Of a stretch of DNA of 64,000 nucleotides, positions 48,306-59,532 are shown piece after piece. The first letter of the stretch is position 1. Each line of letters begins with the position of its first letter. The notes under the pieces are model-generated. The model had not been told where the DNA came from, ran no database searches, and saw nothing but the letters and a program-made list of their open reading frames with translations. Where the stretch lies: NCBI RefSeq assembly GCF_011075055.1, contig NC_058138.1, positions 23,839,568 to 23,903,567 on the forward strand. The letters run 5' to 3'. Source of the stretch: Mangifera indica (lineage: Eukaryota; Streptophyta; Magnoliopsida; Sapindales; Anacardiaceae). Position numbers and translations under genes: made by a program.

Positions 48306-49467
48306 ATGAACAGGGTTATGAACAGTGTTTCACAGTTTTGGAAAGGAAAGGAAAAGAAAGGAAAGAAAGAAGAGAAGAAGAAAAGCAAGAAAAGAAATTT
48401 AGGGCTCAAGATTCGAGGGTCATCCCAAGAATATGGTCTGATGAGTTATGAATAAATTTAGATGGAAGCAAAATTAGTAAGATATAAGGCGCTCATGCAT
48501 GCTATAAACTATGAGAGGGTACTTTACACTACACCGCTCACAATAGAGCACGTCTATAGTAGGACATAGACCCACAGTAGGGTTCGCTCGCAATAGAGCA
48601 TGCTCGTAGTATAGTACAATTCAAATTCAAAAATGGTGTAGTAAAAGAAATGAAAAAAACTCGAGCTTAGAAAAGTGTCAAATCCCTATAGTTAGCTTCC
48701 AGAAAGTATCAAATAGACATTAGATGAGACAAAGTATGACCCAAATAATAAAGAATGAACTAGATTATCTCTTCGATTTCTTATAGGGGTTGTGAGTGAA
48801 GTTGAGTCCCGAGAGTAACTTAGAACATGAAAAAAGATAATTTACTTAATTCTTTCCCTTTACTGAGTATTCTTATTACTCACTTCCTTTTCTTTCATGA
48901 TTATAGATACAAGTGATCGAGGTAGCTGCGAGACAGGGTCAGGTTAGCGTAGGTAGATCCGGCTAGAGCAGGTTATCTCTGGTTTATATTACATGCATAC
49001 AATCGCATGTTCTTGTTCCTTTTGGACGTTTTTATGATGGTTGTATAGTTGTATATGATTACTCAATGTTTTTAGATGCTTTTAGATGAGTTTTCATATA
49101 AGTATATACATTTTTTGTTTGTTTCCAAATTTTCAGTTTTTTTAGAATATTTTCTAAACACTTTTAGTAAAGCGTTTATTTTAAAATATTTTAAAAGAAA
49201 AAAATAGACGCTCCGAAGACTAATTCATAACATTTCTCCTTCGATGGGTAGTACTTATAGGGAGGGATGTTACACAATCCCCTTTCTAAATCTTTCTAGT
49301 CAAAATCAGTTTTTTGACAATTTTTTCATTTTTAAAATTATTGTATTAATAATTCCATGCAAGTCAAGTTATTCCCTACAGGATTCTTCTGCAATAAAAA
49401 TTATTCTCTCATGCTTTTGCAAATTTTTCTCTGCAAGATTCTATAATTTATTTTTGTTTTGATTCTT

Positions 49468-49472
<5 letters not shown>

Positions 49473-49540
<68 letters not shown>
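49473..49540. repeat. AT microsatellite, about 34 units
   Basis: Uninterrupted AT units 200 bases beyond the solo LTR end; the longest simple repeat in the window. Confidence 0.95.
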
Positions 49541-49546
<6 letters not shown>

Positions 49547-49856
49547 TGATGTATTTTTTACATATTAAACACTAAGTACATATAAATATAAATTTTGTTT
49601 CAAATATTAATACTAAATATTTATACATTTTCTCTCTTTATAGTGCATTAAAAGTAAGTAATGCTGAAAACTTAGTTTTGATTTCTCAAAGTTGAAGATA
49701 AGGGTAATTTAGACATCATATCCTATAAAGTGATAAAAATATTTAGAATATAAAAAGTGTGGTATAAATATATACGTGAGCCCAAATGAGGGTAAAAATT
49801 TCAATTTCCCATAAGATGTTTTGACTTTTGAAGGAAGAAATAAAAATTTTGAATAA

Positions 49857-49928
49857 TTCCGTTGCCGGGAATCGAACCCGGGTCTCCTGGGTGAAAGCCA
49901 GATATCCTAACCGCTGGACGACAACGGA
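49857..49928 (-). tRNA. tRNA-Glu (anticodon TTC)
   Basis: On the minus strand the 72-nt gene starts TCCGTTGTCGTCCAGCGG and closes CAACGGA with discriminator A. The 7-bp acceptor stem pairs TCCGTTG with CAACGGA. The anticodon arm reads TCTGG-CTTTCAC-CCAGG around TTC. The T arm reads CCGGGTTCGATTCCCGG, which includes the internal B box GGTTCGATTCC; the A box lies in the D arm. No intron and no CCA is encoded, as usual for a nuclear gene. A T-run (AAAATTTTTA on the minus strand, at about 49842-49850) lies just downstream and can serve as the Pol III terminator. Confidence 0.96.
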
Positions 49929-50521
49929 ATCTGAAAATCGTCGTCTCAATTGTTTTATATTAACAAAAAACATTAGGAAGCCGATGCAACTCATTTTCTT
50001 GTACATCACAGGTCTCTAAACTGAAAATTAATAAACTTGTTTAATAAATACATTTAATGTATAATTTTTTTTTTTTAATGTCATATGCACCGAATAAGAC
50101 CAATTTAGGGTTGAAAATGGATCAAAATCAAATATGCTGAGTTTGAGTGCTTTCAATCCAATCCAAGTATGAGTTTGACATATATTAATTGACTGTATGA
50201 GTTTGATTTGAATAAAATGTTAATAAATATTTAAAGTTTTAAATGTTAGAATTTATAATTTTTAAAATTTTATTTTTTATTTTTATGTATTTAAATATAA
50301 TTTTTTACAGTTAAGTTTTGAAAATGTAATATCTTTTTTTTTTAACTGAATTCAAATAAGACTTTCTTTTACCTTGAACTCAATCCGAGGTTTTACCGGT
50401 CGGACAATTTCGTGTTGCGTTTGAACTGTTTTTATATACAGTCGAAGAAGTGAACTAGACATATGGAATTCGGCTCTACTCCATTGCTAACCTGTCGGGA
50501 CCCGTTGAGTCAACGCCTGGT

Positions 50522-50551
50522 ATGAAAACAATGGACAGCAGTTTGAAGTGA
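50522..50551 (+). other. Possible short upstream ORF of the HGSNAT-like gene
   Basis: An ATG at 50522 opens a nine-codon frame (M-K-T-M-D-S-S-L-K) with a second in-frame ATG at 50531 and a TGA stop at 50549-50551, about 100 bases before the main ATG at 50653. It matters only if transcription starts upstream of 50522, which the sequence does not show. Confidence 0.3.
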
Positions 50552-50652
50552 CTCAAGGTGCATTATTTCTCAGTCTCAGTTCATCTTACCGCTTAAAATC
50601 TATTCTTTTCAATACAAGAAGATCCACAACCCAGAAAGAAATTTCCTTAAGA

Positions 50653-53600
50653 ATGGCCGAAATCAAAGCCGAACCGAGTCACCACCGCCCTCTCATCATT
50701 TCCCAACCCGATATCTCGGACCCAGAAAGCCCCCATATCAAAACAAAGCGTCTTGCTTCACTAGACATCTTCAGAGGCCTAACAGTGGCGGTATGTTATC
50801 TCCAGCCTCTCTTGAAACTCGTTCTTTCAACTTCAATCTGCACCTTTATTTATTAATTTATTTTCTTTATGTGGGCTGTTTTGTAGTTGATGATTTTGGT
50901 GGATGATGCTGGAGGTGAGTGGCCCCTGATCGCTCACGCTCCTTGGAATGGCTGCAATTTGGCTGATTTTGTGATGCCTTTCTTCTTGTTCATTGTGGGT
51001 GTGGCCATTGCTCTTGCTCTCAAGGTTGGACCTTGGTTCATGTTTTCATCCTTTTATTTAATGCAAAAGGGGTAATAGATAACAAGAAGATAGAAAGATG
51101 GCTTCTATTTCAAAATAATATCAGCATTAGCAGTACTAATATATATATATTTTTTTATAAATTTATAAGCTCTGAAACAATCACTTTATGCATAAGAAAC
51201 TGTTGGAACATATCCTTCAAGAGCTATTGTGATATATTTCGGCTAGCATGTATCCAGGATTTCGTAACCATAGAAGATTTTTCAGTTACCAGTGTATGTA
51301 ACTACTTTTTTTGCCTTTATGGCTAAAACATTGTTATTTACTCTTTTAGAAGTTACTGGTCACAGTATTGTAGAAGTATCTGTTCATTCAAATATCTAGT
51401 ATAACACACTCACAATTGTTTGTTTGTGACATGTGAAATGTATTGCTTTAGACAGATTATTTATCCAATGGATGCAGTTTCAATGATTAATTAGCAACTA
51501 TAAGAGGCCTTTCCAAACTTGGATTCTTTTGTTATTTTAGATAGTATATATAATAGTTTAAATAGGCTACTACATTAGAACGTGTTCTCTGTAGGTCTTA
51601 GTGTAGTTAGTGTTGTGGTTGATTCCTTATGTTATTTCTATAAATTTGATTTCTTTTTAGCAAATCTTGATGTAGAGAATACCGAGCCAGCTTGAAGCTG
51701 TGAAAAAAGTGATTCTTAGAACTTTGAAACTCCTCTTTTGGGGCATCTTATTACAAGGTTAGTTTCATTTCCAATACTCTGCTTGGTTGCATTTTTGTTG
51801 TTCAATGTTGCCATGGAGTGCTACCATCTTTACGCTTTCAAGAGCCTTTTTGCTTTCTCGTAGCCAGTGAATGACAGTTTGAAACCATGTGTTTGGCTGC
51901 ATTCCTGATTCTCTGTAATAATATTACACAACAAATGGGAATTGATAGAGAATTGCATTGCTCATTGTGATTTATGCGGTGGTTGTCACAATGCAACCAC
52001 TGCTCCTGAAATGATCAGAGCTTAGGTGCTTAGCTGAATATATTTTTGTTGGCGGGAAAGCGTGTTTATATAAACCTGTGAATTTTTTGTCAAATGCATG
52101 GATACATAGAAGTGGCTCACTTTAATTCCCATTTCAACCTGGCAAAGTTTGTGGTGGAATCACATTTCACGTCAACAAACTTCCGAATTAAACCATTACT
52201 TAAAAATCGTTGCTTTGATGTTAACTTGCACCTTATTTTGTGAAGGTGGTTTCTCTCATGCTCCTGACAAATTAACATACGGGGTTGACGTAACAATGAT
52301 TAGGTGGTGTGGCATTCTCCAGGTAATGTTTGTTTAAATTTTTGCATACGCCACTCTTTTTTGAATGCATATAATTTATGTGAATGAATCTATGTAGTAA
52401 TTGACTTTACTGTTTCTAGAGAATAGCTCTTGCATATTTGATAGTGGCACTGGTGGAAATCTTTACAAAAGATGCACAAGACAAGGATCGATCACCTATG
52501 CGTTTGTCAATATTCAGGTTATACCGTTGGCACTGGTGGGTTCTTAATTCTATTATTTTCTCTGATTGATGATAGTACCCATCATATTGTACAACAAACT
52601 TTCACACCATCTTCTCAATTTTCAGGTTGGTTGGTGCATGTGTACTAATCATTTACTTGGCCATTATCTATGGAACATATGTTCCTGATTGGCAATTTAC
52701 TATTCATAACAAGGACAGTGCTGATTTTGGGAAGGTTTTCAATGTATGTCCCTGGATTCCTATGATTGATATTATATTATTAAGAACCTAATATCTATCT
52801 TCAAATGATGCTGGTTTACCCTTGCACACATTAGAAGAAGTTATCCTTTTTATCATGGTATTAGTTTGTAATTCATATGATCTACCATCAGCCTGAACAA
52901 CTGAGTAAAATGCTGACATATTATTACCATATATGTATATATTGTTTCTTTTCTGAAACATTATTACTTCTTCACATACAATTGGAAAATTTTTCTTTTC
53001 AAATTTAATCATTTCAGCAAGGGTTGCATTTTCCTCTCTTTGATGGTGGGTCAAACTATGGTTGCTAGGATTTCTATTAAATTTTACATTGTTTTGAATT
53101 CTAGGTGAGCTGTGGTGTGAGAGGAAAACTTGATCCTCCCTGTAATGCTGTTGGATATGTTGACAGAAAAGTCTTAGGGATCAATCACATGTATCATCAT
53201 CCAGCATGGAGGAGATCTAAAGTGGGTAGCCAGCATACCAAACGTTTCTTTAGATTTGAGGTTACTAGTTTATGGATGTGGTAGATCTCAATTACTGGTG
53301 TTTAATAATATCTGTAGTGACACAGGCTTGTACTGAAGATTCTCCATATGAAGGGCCTTTAAGAATTGATGCTCCATCTTGGTGTCATGCACCTTTTGAA
53401 CCTGAGGGTATCTTGAGGTTTGTTGTACATCGTTTTCATTTTATGTGCTCTTTATAGTAATTTTTATGAAGCTGCAAAAACTTGTGGCTCTTAATCATCT
53501 GACAGTTGGGGAATTGCTGGTACCATATGTCTACTACTAGTGATATGTTATATTATAGCATTTACAACGATGCTTCACGCTTAGAGGCTTGAATTCTCCC

Positions 53601-55383
53601 CTAACAACCCTTCTATTAGGGCATGTTAGCAGCCCAACCAATTATTCAAGAAAAATGACCAAAAACACAAACAAATCAGAAAACTGAGAAGATTTTAGTG
53701 ATAAAAGGGGATTTACAATGATAGACTGGCAATTTGAAGAATCAGAGCCTCCCAATTCTAGCCATTCGAGGCGCTAAAAACCTCCCTAATCAGCTATAAG
53801 GCTGTCCATGGCCTAATTTTTTTCTTTCTTCCTCCCCATTTGATAACTCTAACATCCTTTATATGATAAACTCTACCCTCTAAAATCAGGACAAATGACC
53901 CTCTAGGTCCTAACAGAGCATTGCTTTCATATCTTTACATACATGATTGTATTTTATAGAACTTGAAGCTTATGAGTGTTAGTTAAAGTCCTTGGTGAAT
54001 ACAACGCACCAATTAATTGAACTATGTAAATCTTGTGAAAATGTATTTTTTGAATATATGAACTTAATACTTCTCTTTGCAGCTCCATATCTGCTATTCT
54101 CTCTACAATTATAGGTGTACATTTTGGACATGTGCTTATACATTTGAAGGTTAGGCCAACTTTTCTTGTTACATACCGATGGCTTTAAGCAGTATGTATT
54201 GATTTATTTTCCTGATGATTTTTTTGTTCTAGAGTCATTTAGCTAGACTCAAGCATTGGGTCTCAATGGGACTGGGTCTTCTCATTTTGGGGCTTACTCT
54301 ACATTTCACACATGGTGAGCATCGAAGCATGAAATTCTTTATAACTTTTTAGGAAAATCAATTTCTATTCATCCATTCTAATATTTTTGTTTTCTCATTG
54401 CAGCTATTCCTTTGAATAAACAGTTGTTCACTTTTAGCTATGTTTGTGTAACAGCTGGATCAGCCGCATTGGTTTTCTCAGCCATCTATGCCCTGGTATG
54501 GTGGTCCCATATAACTATGATAGCTACGGACTTAATTTGTTGATGGCTATGTAAGGATCCATAAGAATCTAAAACACTCGATTTAAACGGGACAAAAAGG
54601 CTACATAATAAAATAAATGCTCGATTTATTTGTCAGTTTCGTACTTTGTTATGCGCATTAGATAGTGTCAGTTCACTTACAGCCCCTTTTTTTCGCTGTA
54701 GAGACAGACTTATTGTTTTACCTAAGATGGTCTGTTGATGAAATTATTCTTTTATGCCAGGTTGATATTTGGGAATTTAAGTTTATCTTTCTGCCATTTG
54801 AGTGGATTGGCATGAATGCGATGCTCGTTTATGTAATGGCCGCCGAAGGCATCTTTGCAGGTTTCATTAACGGGTGGTACTACGAAGACCCACATAATAC
54901 ACTGGTGAGTTTCCTTTGTCAACACATTACATGTTTATGTTCATTTTAAATTCAAGATTTGCAGCAGCTGACAAGATTCTAATTCTTCACCCAAACGTAA
55001 GGAATGGATATCATCATATCATAGCATCGCCCATTGATCTATATTTAGATTTTCATTGTCCTGTAGGAATACCGTGGATTTTCTTAGAAGGTTCGGAAGG
55101 TGTTGCGTGATACCATTTGATGATTCCATGACCAAATTCTGTTTCTTTTCAGCATACTTTCATCTTTTCATCAGCCATTGATGTTGTTGCATTAACATCC
55201 TAATACTTACCAGGGGATTGATCTGATCTGTGGCAGATTTATTGGATTCAAAAGCACGTTTTCATTGGAGTTTGGCGTTCCCGAAGAGTAGGCACACTAC
55301 TTTATGTTGTCTTTGCAGAGATCCTGTTCTGGGCTCTCATCGCGGGCATTTTGCACCGTTTTGGTGTCTATTGGAAACTTTAG
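50653..55383 (+). CDS. HGSNAT: HGSNAT-like membrane acetyltransferase (DUF1624/DUF5009 family)
   Basis: Plant homologue of heparan-alpha-glucosaminide N-acetyltransferase, a multi-pass membrane protein that in animals moves an acetyl group across the lysosomal membrane; the plant substrate is not known. Thirteen exons: 50653-50790, 50887-51024, 51676-51757, 52246-52322, 52420-52535, 52626-52743, 53105-53221, 53326-53417, 54083-54149, 54233-54314, 54404-54495, 54761-54904 and 55237-55383, giving 469 residues. Family landmarks are R-L-A-S-L-D-I-F-R-G-L-T-V-A, A-P-W-N-G-C-N-L-A-D-F-V-M-P-F, G-Y-V-D-R-K-V-L-G-I-N-H-M-Y and F-E-P-E-G-I-L-S. About ten hydrophobic segments are spread from residue 70 to the C-terminus (L-H-R-F-G-V-Y-W-K-L). 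No clear signal peptide precedes the first segment. Confidence 0.93.
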
Positions 55384-56530
55384 TAACTCTTCTGACATAC
55401 ATGTATATATGTTTTTTTGTGTGTGTGTGTGTTTGTGTGTATTTGGATGGAAAAGCTGCTGATTTTCATTCATAGATTATGTCAATCTACTTCATTGTAT
55501 CAACACAGCAGTATTTTACATTTAAGATTCAATCTCATGTCTGTTTCTGTCTCCCAAAGTTTGGCCTATTAAGTCTTAATGGGTGATCAATGCATGGTCA
55601 TTAGTATTATGCAATACATTCAGTCTGTATTGGTAATTTTACAGGTATTGACCAATATACTTTCTTAGAGAGTTGATGATATGTCAGAGGTGTTTTTCAG
55701 AAATTTTAAAAGTTTGTGGTTGTTTGGATAGTTTTACAATAATGATGTAAAAATTGAAAATTTTTATTATTATTATTATTTTTTAAATGTGTATCATATA
55801 TCATGGTATATATAATTTAAATAATTAGATTTTCGTCAGATTATATGATTCACAATTTGACTATTGTAATTTATTCAAGTAAATATCATTAAGATTTGAT
55901 TGTGATAAGTCCCTAGAGTTTTCATTAAAATATAAAATACACTTGAAGTTTAAGGTAGAGGTGGAGGATTGGATGTGGCTCATTGTCTAACTTATACAAG
56001 TCAAATTTTAGTTGAAGTAATTTTAATTCATCGAGTGTGAAGCCTATGCCAATGGTGAAGTTTATCTTATTATTTATTTTTTTTCAAAAAAATTTTTTTT
56101 AATGATTTTTCTCTTACAACATTTTTGTTTATCTTTATTGATGTTGCTGTTTATTAACTCGAGCTAGTCAATTTAGTGTTAGATATTCTATATTTGAATT
56201 GAACTCAAATTGGTCTTTGGTCAAACTTGGTTTAGTAACGATTTCTTATGGGAATTTTGTAATTTTATAAGACCTTAGGGATATTCCACATCTAATGAAA
56301 CCTCAGTGATCATCTAAAAGGCCCCAACACTAAGGTCCGGCCCAAAATACCTTGATCGGGCCAATCTTTAAGTCCAAATGGAGCTTACTTGTTCGGGTCA
56401 AAAATATCCAAGTCGAGGCCCATCTTCAAATCCTTATAAGGCCCCGAATCGAACCTAACCTTTTCTCACTTAGGAAAAAAGTTTAATTGATTCAAGTCTC
56501 TGCTTTGCTTGAATTTCATCGGCGATCAAA
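55384..56530. other. Intergenic, HGSNAT-like 3' flank to RPT5 promoter
   Basis: A GT-rich tract (GTGTGTGTGTGTGTTTGTGTG, about 55420-55440) lies in the probable 3' UTR. AT-rich DNA follows, with a 'TTGAATTGAACTCAAATTGG' island at 56190-56215. From about 56310 composition rises toward the RPT5 promoter, which has repeated GGCCC words. Confidence 0.55.
56339..56422 (+). promoter_or_regulatory. Site II-type GGCCCA cluster upstream of RPT5
   Basis: GGCCCA at 56339-56344 and 56417-56422 and GGGCCA at 56358-56363, with AGGCCCC words nearby, lie 110-190 bases before the RPT5 ATG. Such motifs are enriched in plant housekeeping promoters and bound by TCP factors. No TATA box is obvious, which fits. 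Confidence 0.45.
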
Positions 56531-59310
56531 ATGGCAACGGCGATGGTGGAAGACTCATTTGAAGACGACCAGCTGGCCTCCATGACCACCGAAGACATCG
56601 TCAGAGCTTCTCGTCTTCTCGACAACGAGATTCGTGTACTCAAGGTCTCAGATCTCTTCTTTATCAAGTTATCCAATCTATTTCGCTTATATTTGTTTTT
56701 TATCCTTTTTCTATTTTTAATCGTTTCCTTTTTTCATTATTTTTAGGGCTTTTTGTGTTCCGCGTTTTGGAGTCAATTACGAGTCATTAGTGCAAGCGTT
56801 GTAGTCCAGTTGTGTTGTTTTGCATTTGAAATTGGTTTGCTTTATGGTTTTTTCAGCTCTTTGTGGTTAATTTTGCTTCCAAATGACTTATTTTGTTAAT
56901 GATCTGAGCAAAACTGTGCTTATTGGTTGTATATAAAGTCTGATATAAAGTCTGGATTTTGTAGGTGTATTGTTGTGGCTGTTGTTTTGTGATGGAATTG
57001 GATTGTGTCTTGTGAAATATGTAGAAAGTTTTTATATTTGTTGTGAGAATGTCGGTTTTAATGTGGTTGTTGGGTTTTAGGAAGAGCTGCAGAGAACGAA
57101 TCTCGAGTTGGATTCGTATAAGGATAAGATAAAGGAGAATCAGGAGAAGATTAAACTTAATAAGCAGCTTCCTTACTTGGTGGGTAATATTGTTGAGGTA
57201 ATTTCCTATAACTCTTTTTCTTATAATGTGTGTTTTTATGGAATGAATAAGCTATGAACCTACTGTTTGAGGGTACAAAAAAAAGATCAAAGGTTTCTTC
57301 TGTCAATTTTTGTGGCAAATTTACTTGTGGCACTTCATTTACTGGGATTCGGTCGAGTTGTTTTGAGTATAACTTCTAGGGTTATTCTAAAAGGAAAAGA
57401 ACATAGTAGATTTATAGTTGAGTTGGGCTTGAATTTAGCCTATTTATGTTTCCAGATTTTGGAAATGAATCCTGAAGATGAGGCTGAGGAAGACGGTGCC
57501 AATATTGATCTTGACTCACAAAGGAAGGGTAAATGTGTAGTCTTGAAAACATCTACTCGTCAGGTAAGACAAATGTTTACATAAATATTTTGTGTGTGTA
57601 CTCATGTAATACTGATGTAAGCGTTAGTTAATCTATGATTATCAAAAATGATTATTTAATTTTGAGTGCAGACCATCTTCCTTCCAGTTGTTGGGCTTGT
57701 TGACCCAGATAAGTTGAAACCTGGTGATTTAGTTGGGGTGAATAAGGATAGTTACTTGATCTTGGACACACTGCCATCTGAATATGATTCCCGGGTGAAG
57801 GCAATGGAAGTTGATGAGAAACCAACTGAAGATTATAATGACATTGGAGGACTGGAGAAGCAGGTTGGTCTCTAAAATGTGCTTATTATGAACAATTGCT
57901 GGTGTTTGTTACTTCCAAATAGTTTGTGCCTTATACTTTAATGTGGTTTGGGACAGATCCAAGAGCTTGTTGAGGCCATTGTGCTGCCAATGACACACAA
58001 AGAGCGGTTCCAAAAATTGGGGGTTCGTCCACCTAAGGGAGTTCTTCTATATGGACCTCCTGGTACTGGAAAAACTTTGATGGCTCGTGCTTGTGCAGCA
58101 CAAACAAATGCTACATTCTTGAAGCTGGCAGGTCCGCAACTTGTTCAGGTATGACATTCTTTTTTTACCTTCTTCTAATAAATTTATTTGATTTTCAATT
58201 TAGCGCCATTATTGGCTTACAATATACTTTGATGTGTTAAGTCTGACGACTGGTGTTCTTTAGTTTTTTATTTTACTAATTGTTTATATTATGATGTGTG
58301 CAAGATTTTGATACCTCACTGGCCCATAATAAACTTAATTTTGAATATTTCTAGATGTTCATTGGTGATGGAGCCAAACTGGTTCGTGATGCCTTTCAGC
58401 TTGCAAAAGAAAAATCACCTTGTATCATTTTCATTGATGAAATTGATGCCATTGGTACAAAGCGTTTTGATAGGTTAGTTGCATCTTCAAGGCATTATGA
58501 TATCTTGACGTGTGAAGTTTTGTTGTACATTAATGGGTTGAATTGATGTCATTGAAGTTTTTTCTTGAATGGCCTTTCTGATATTACATTACTGTCATTG
58601 ACTGCAGTGAAGTGAGCGGAGATAGGGAGGTGCAGCGAACTATGTTAGAGTTACTCAATCAGCTTGATGGATTTAGTAGTGATGATCGAATTAAGGTTTG
58701 TTAATGCCTCGTGTTGCTGATAGATCTTTCTATTTACTCTGTTTATTCTTTATCAGTTTGGTGCAATTATAAGTCCGTTGGTGTTTCAACTTGTTTTGAC
58801 CTTCTGGTGTTCTTTTTTGGCTGATGTATCTGGAATGAAGATTTTTATTTTGTAGGATATAGTTTACTTCTTTAAGATGATGCAGTGTGGTGCTTAAGAG
58901 TAGTAACATCTGCTGTTTAGGATGCTTGAAGCCACTAGTGATATAATGTAAATTGCAGGTGATAGCAGCAACAAATCGTGCAGATATTCTGGACCCGGCT
59001 CTTATGCGTTCTGGTAGGTTGGATCGCAAAATTGAGTTCCCACATCCCACAGAAGAAGCAAGAGCTCGAATTTTGCAGGTACCGACCAATTATTTTCTTT
59101 AGTGACTCCTGCATTCATCTCCTGTGTATAAAACTTACAGAATCCTTTGCATTACTTATTTTGCAGATCCACTCGAGGAAGATGAATGTTCACCCAGATG
59201 TCAATTTTGAAGAACTTGCACGGTCCACTGATGACTTCAACGGGGCACAACTAAAAGCTGTTTGTGTTGAAGCAGGCATGCTAGCACTTCGCCGTGATGC
59301 TACTGAGGTG

Positions 59311-59352
<42 letters not shown>

Positions 59353-59532
59353 GTAGAAGGCCCTACGAAATGTTTGTGTTATTTACTTTGAACTTCTGAG
59401 TTTTGATTCAAGAAAGTACCAGTTTAAGTGTTTTCTGATGCTGTCTTATTACAGGTCAACCATGAAGATTTCAATGAAGGTATCATTCAAGTCCAGGCTA
59501 AAAAGAAAGCAAGCTTAAATTATTATGCATAG
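56531..59532 (+). CDS. RPT5: 26S proteasome regulatory ATPase RPT5
   Basis: One of six AAA-ATPases of the 19S base that unfold substrates and open the 20S gate. Ten exons: 56531-56644, 57081-57197, 57456-57563, 57672-57863, 57957-58148, 58355-58473, 58608-58695, 58959-59078, 59167-59307 and 59455-59532, encoding 422 residues. The N-terminal coiled coil spans about 30-75 and is followed by the OB domain. The AAA domain carries Walker A G210-P-P-G-T-G-K-T217 and Walker B I265-I-F-I-D-E270. The sensor and arginine-finger part follows in exons 7-8 ([11 protein letters not shown]). The protein ends Y420-Y421-A422, an HbYX motif that docks into the 20S alpha ring. The clean exon structure argues for a functional gene. 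It sits beyond CPA, as in Arabidopsis, with the HGSNAT-like gene between them. Confidence 0.97.
59315..59348. repeat. CT microsatellite in RPT5 intron 9
   Basis: About 17 CT units starting eight bases after the exon 9 donor (GAG|GTGTTT). The pyrimidine run so near a 5' splice site is unusual in position but does not alter the donor. Confidence 0.95.

Larger units (their letters stand above)
46326..49279. mobile_element. Solo LTR of an LTR retrotransposon, with 5-bp TSD
   Basis: The LTR is 46331-49274. It begins TGTAATATCC and ends GGGATGTTACA, so it has the TG...CA ends and an inverted tip of about ten bases. Perfect 5-bp repeats CAATC flank it at 46326-46330 and 49275-49279. No gag-pol, primer-binding site or second LTR is seen, so it is a solo LTR left by recombination. 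Removing the nested Mutator-type element with its duplication leaves about 2.0 kb. It contains a 190-bp internal tandem repeat (47944-48133 and 48134 to about 48305). The long LTR with TGTAAYATCC ends suggests a Ty3/gypsy-type parent, which is an inference. Confidence 0.85.
49275..50652. other. Intergenic, solo LTR to HGSNAT-like gene
   Basis: Contains the AT microsatellite (49473-49540), the tRNA-Glu gene and AT-rich 'GAGTTTGAC' islands at 50130-50390. A short upstream reading frame at 50522-50551 is listed separately. No other gene is seen. Confidence 0.55.

Noticed and set aside
46331..49274. Full LTR retrotransposon
   Set aside because: Only one LTR-like unit with TG...CA ends is present; no gag-pol frame, primer-binding site or second copy is visible.
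49743..50019. Open frames on both strands across the tRNA
   Set aside because: They simply read through the tRNA-Glu gene.
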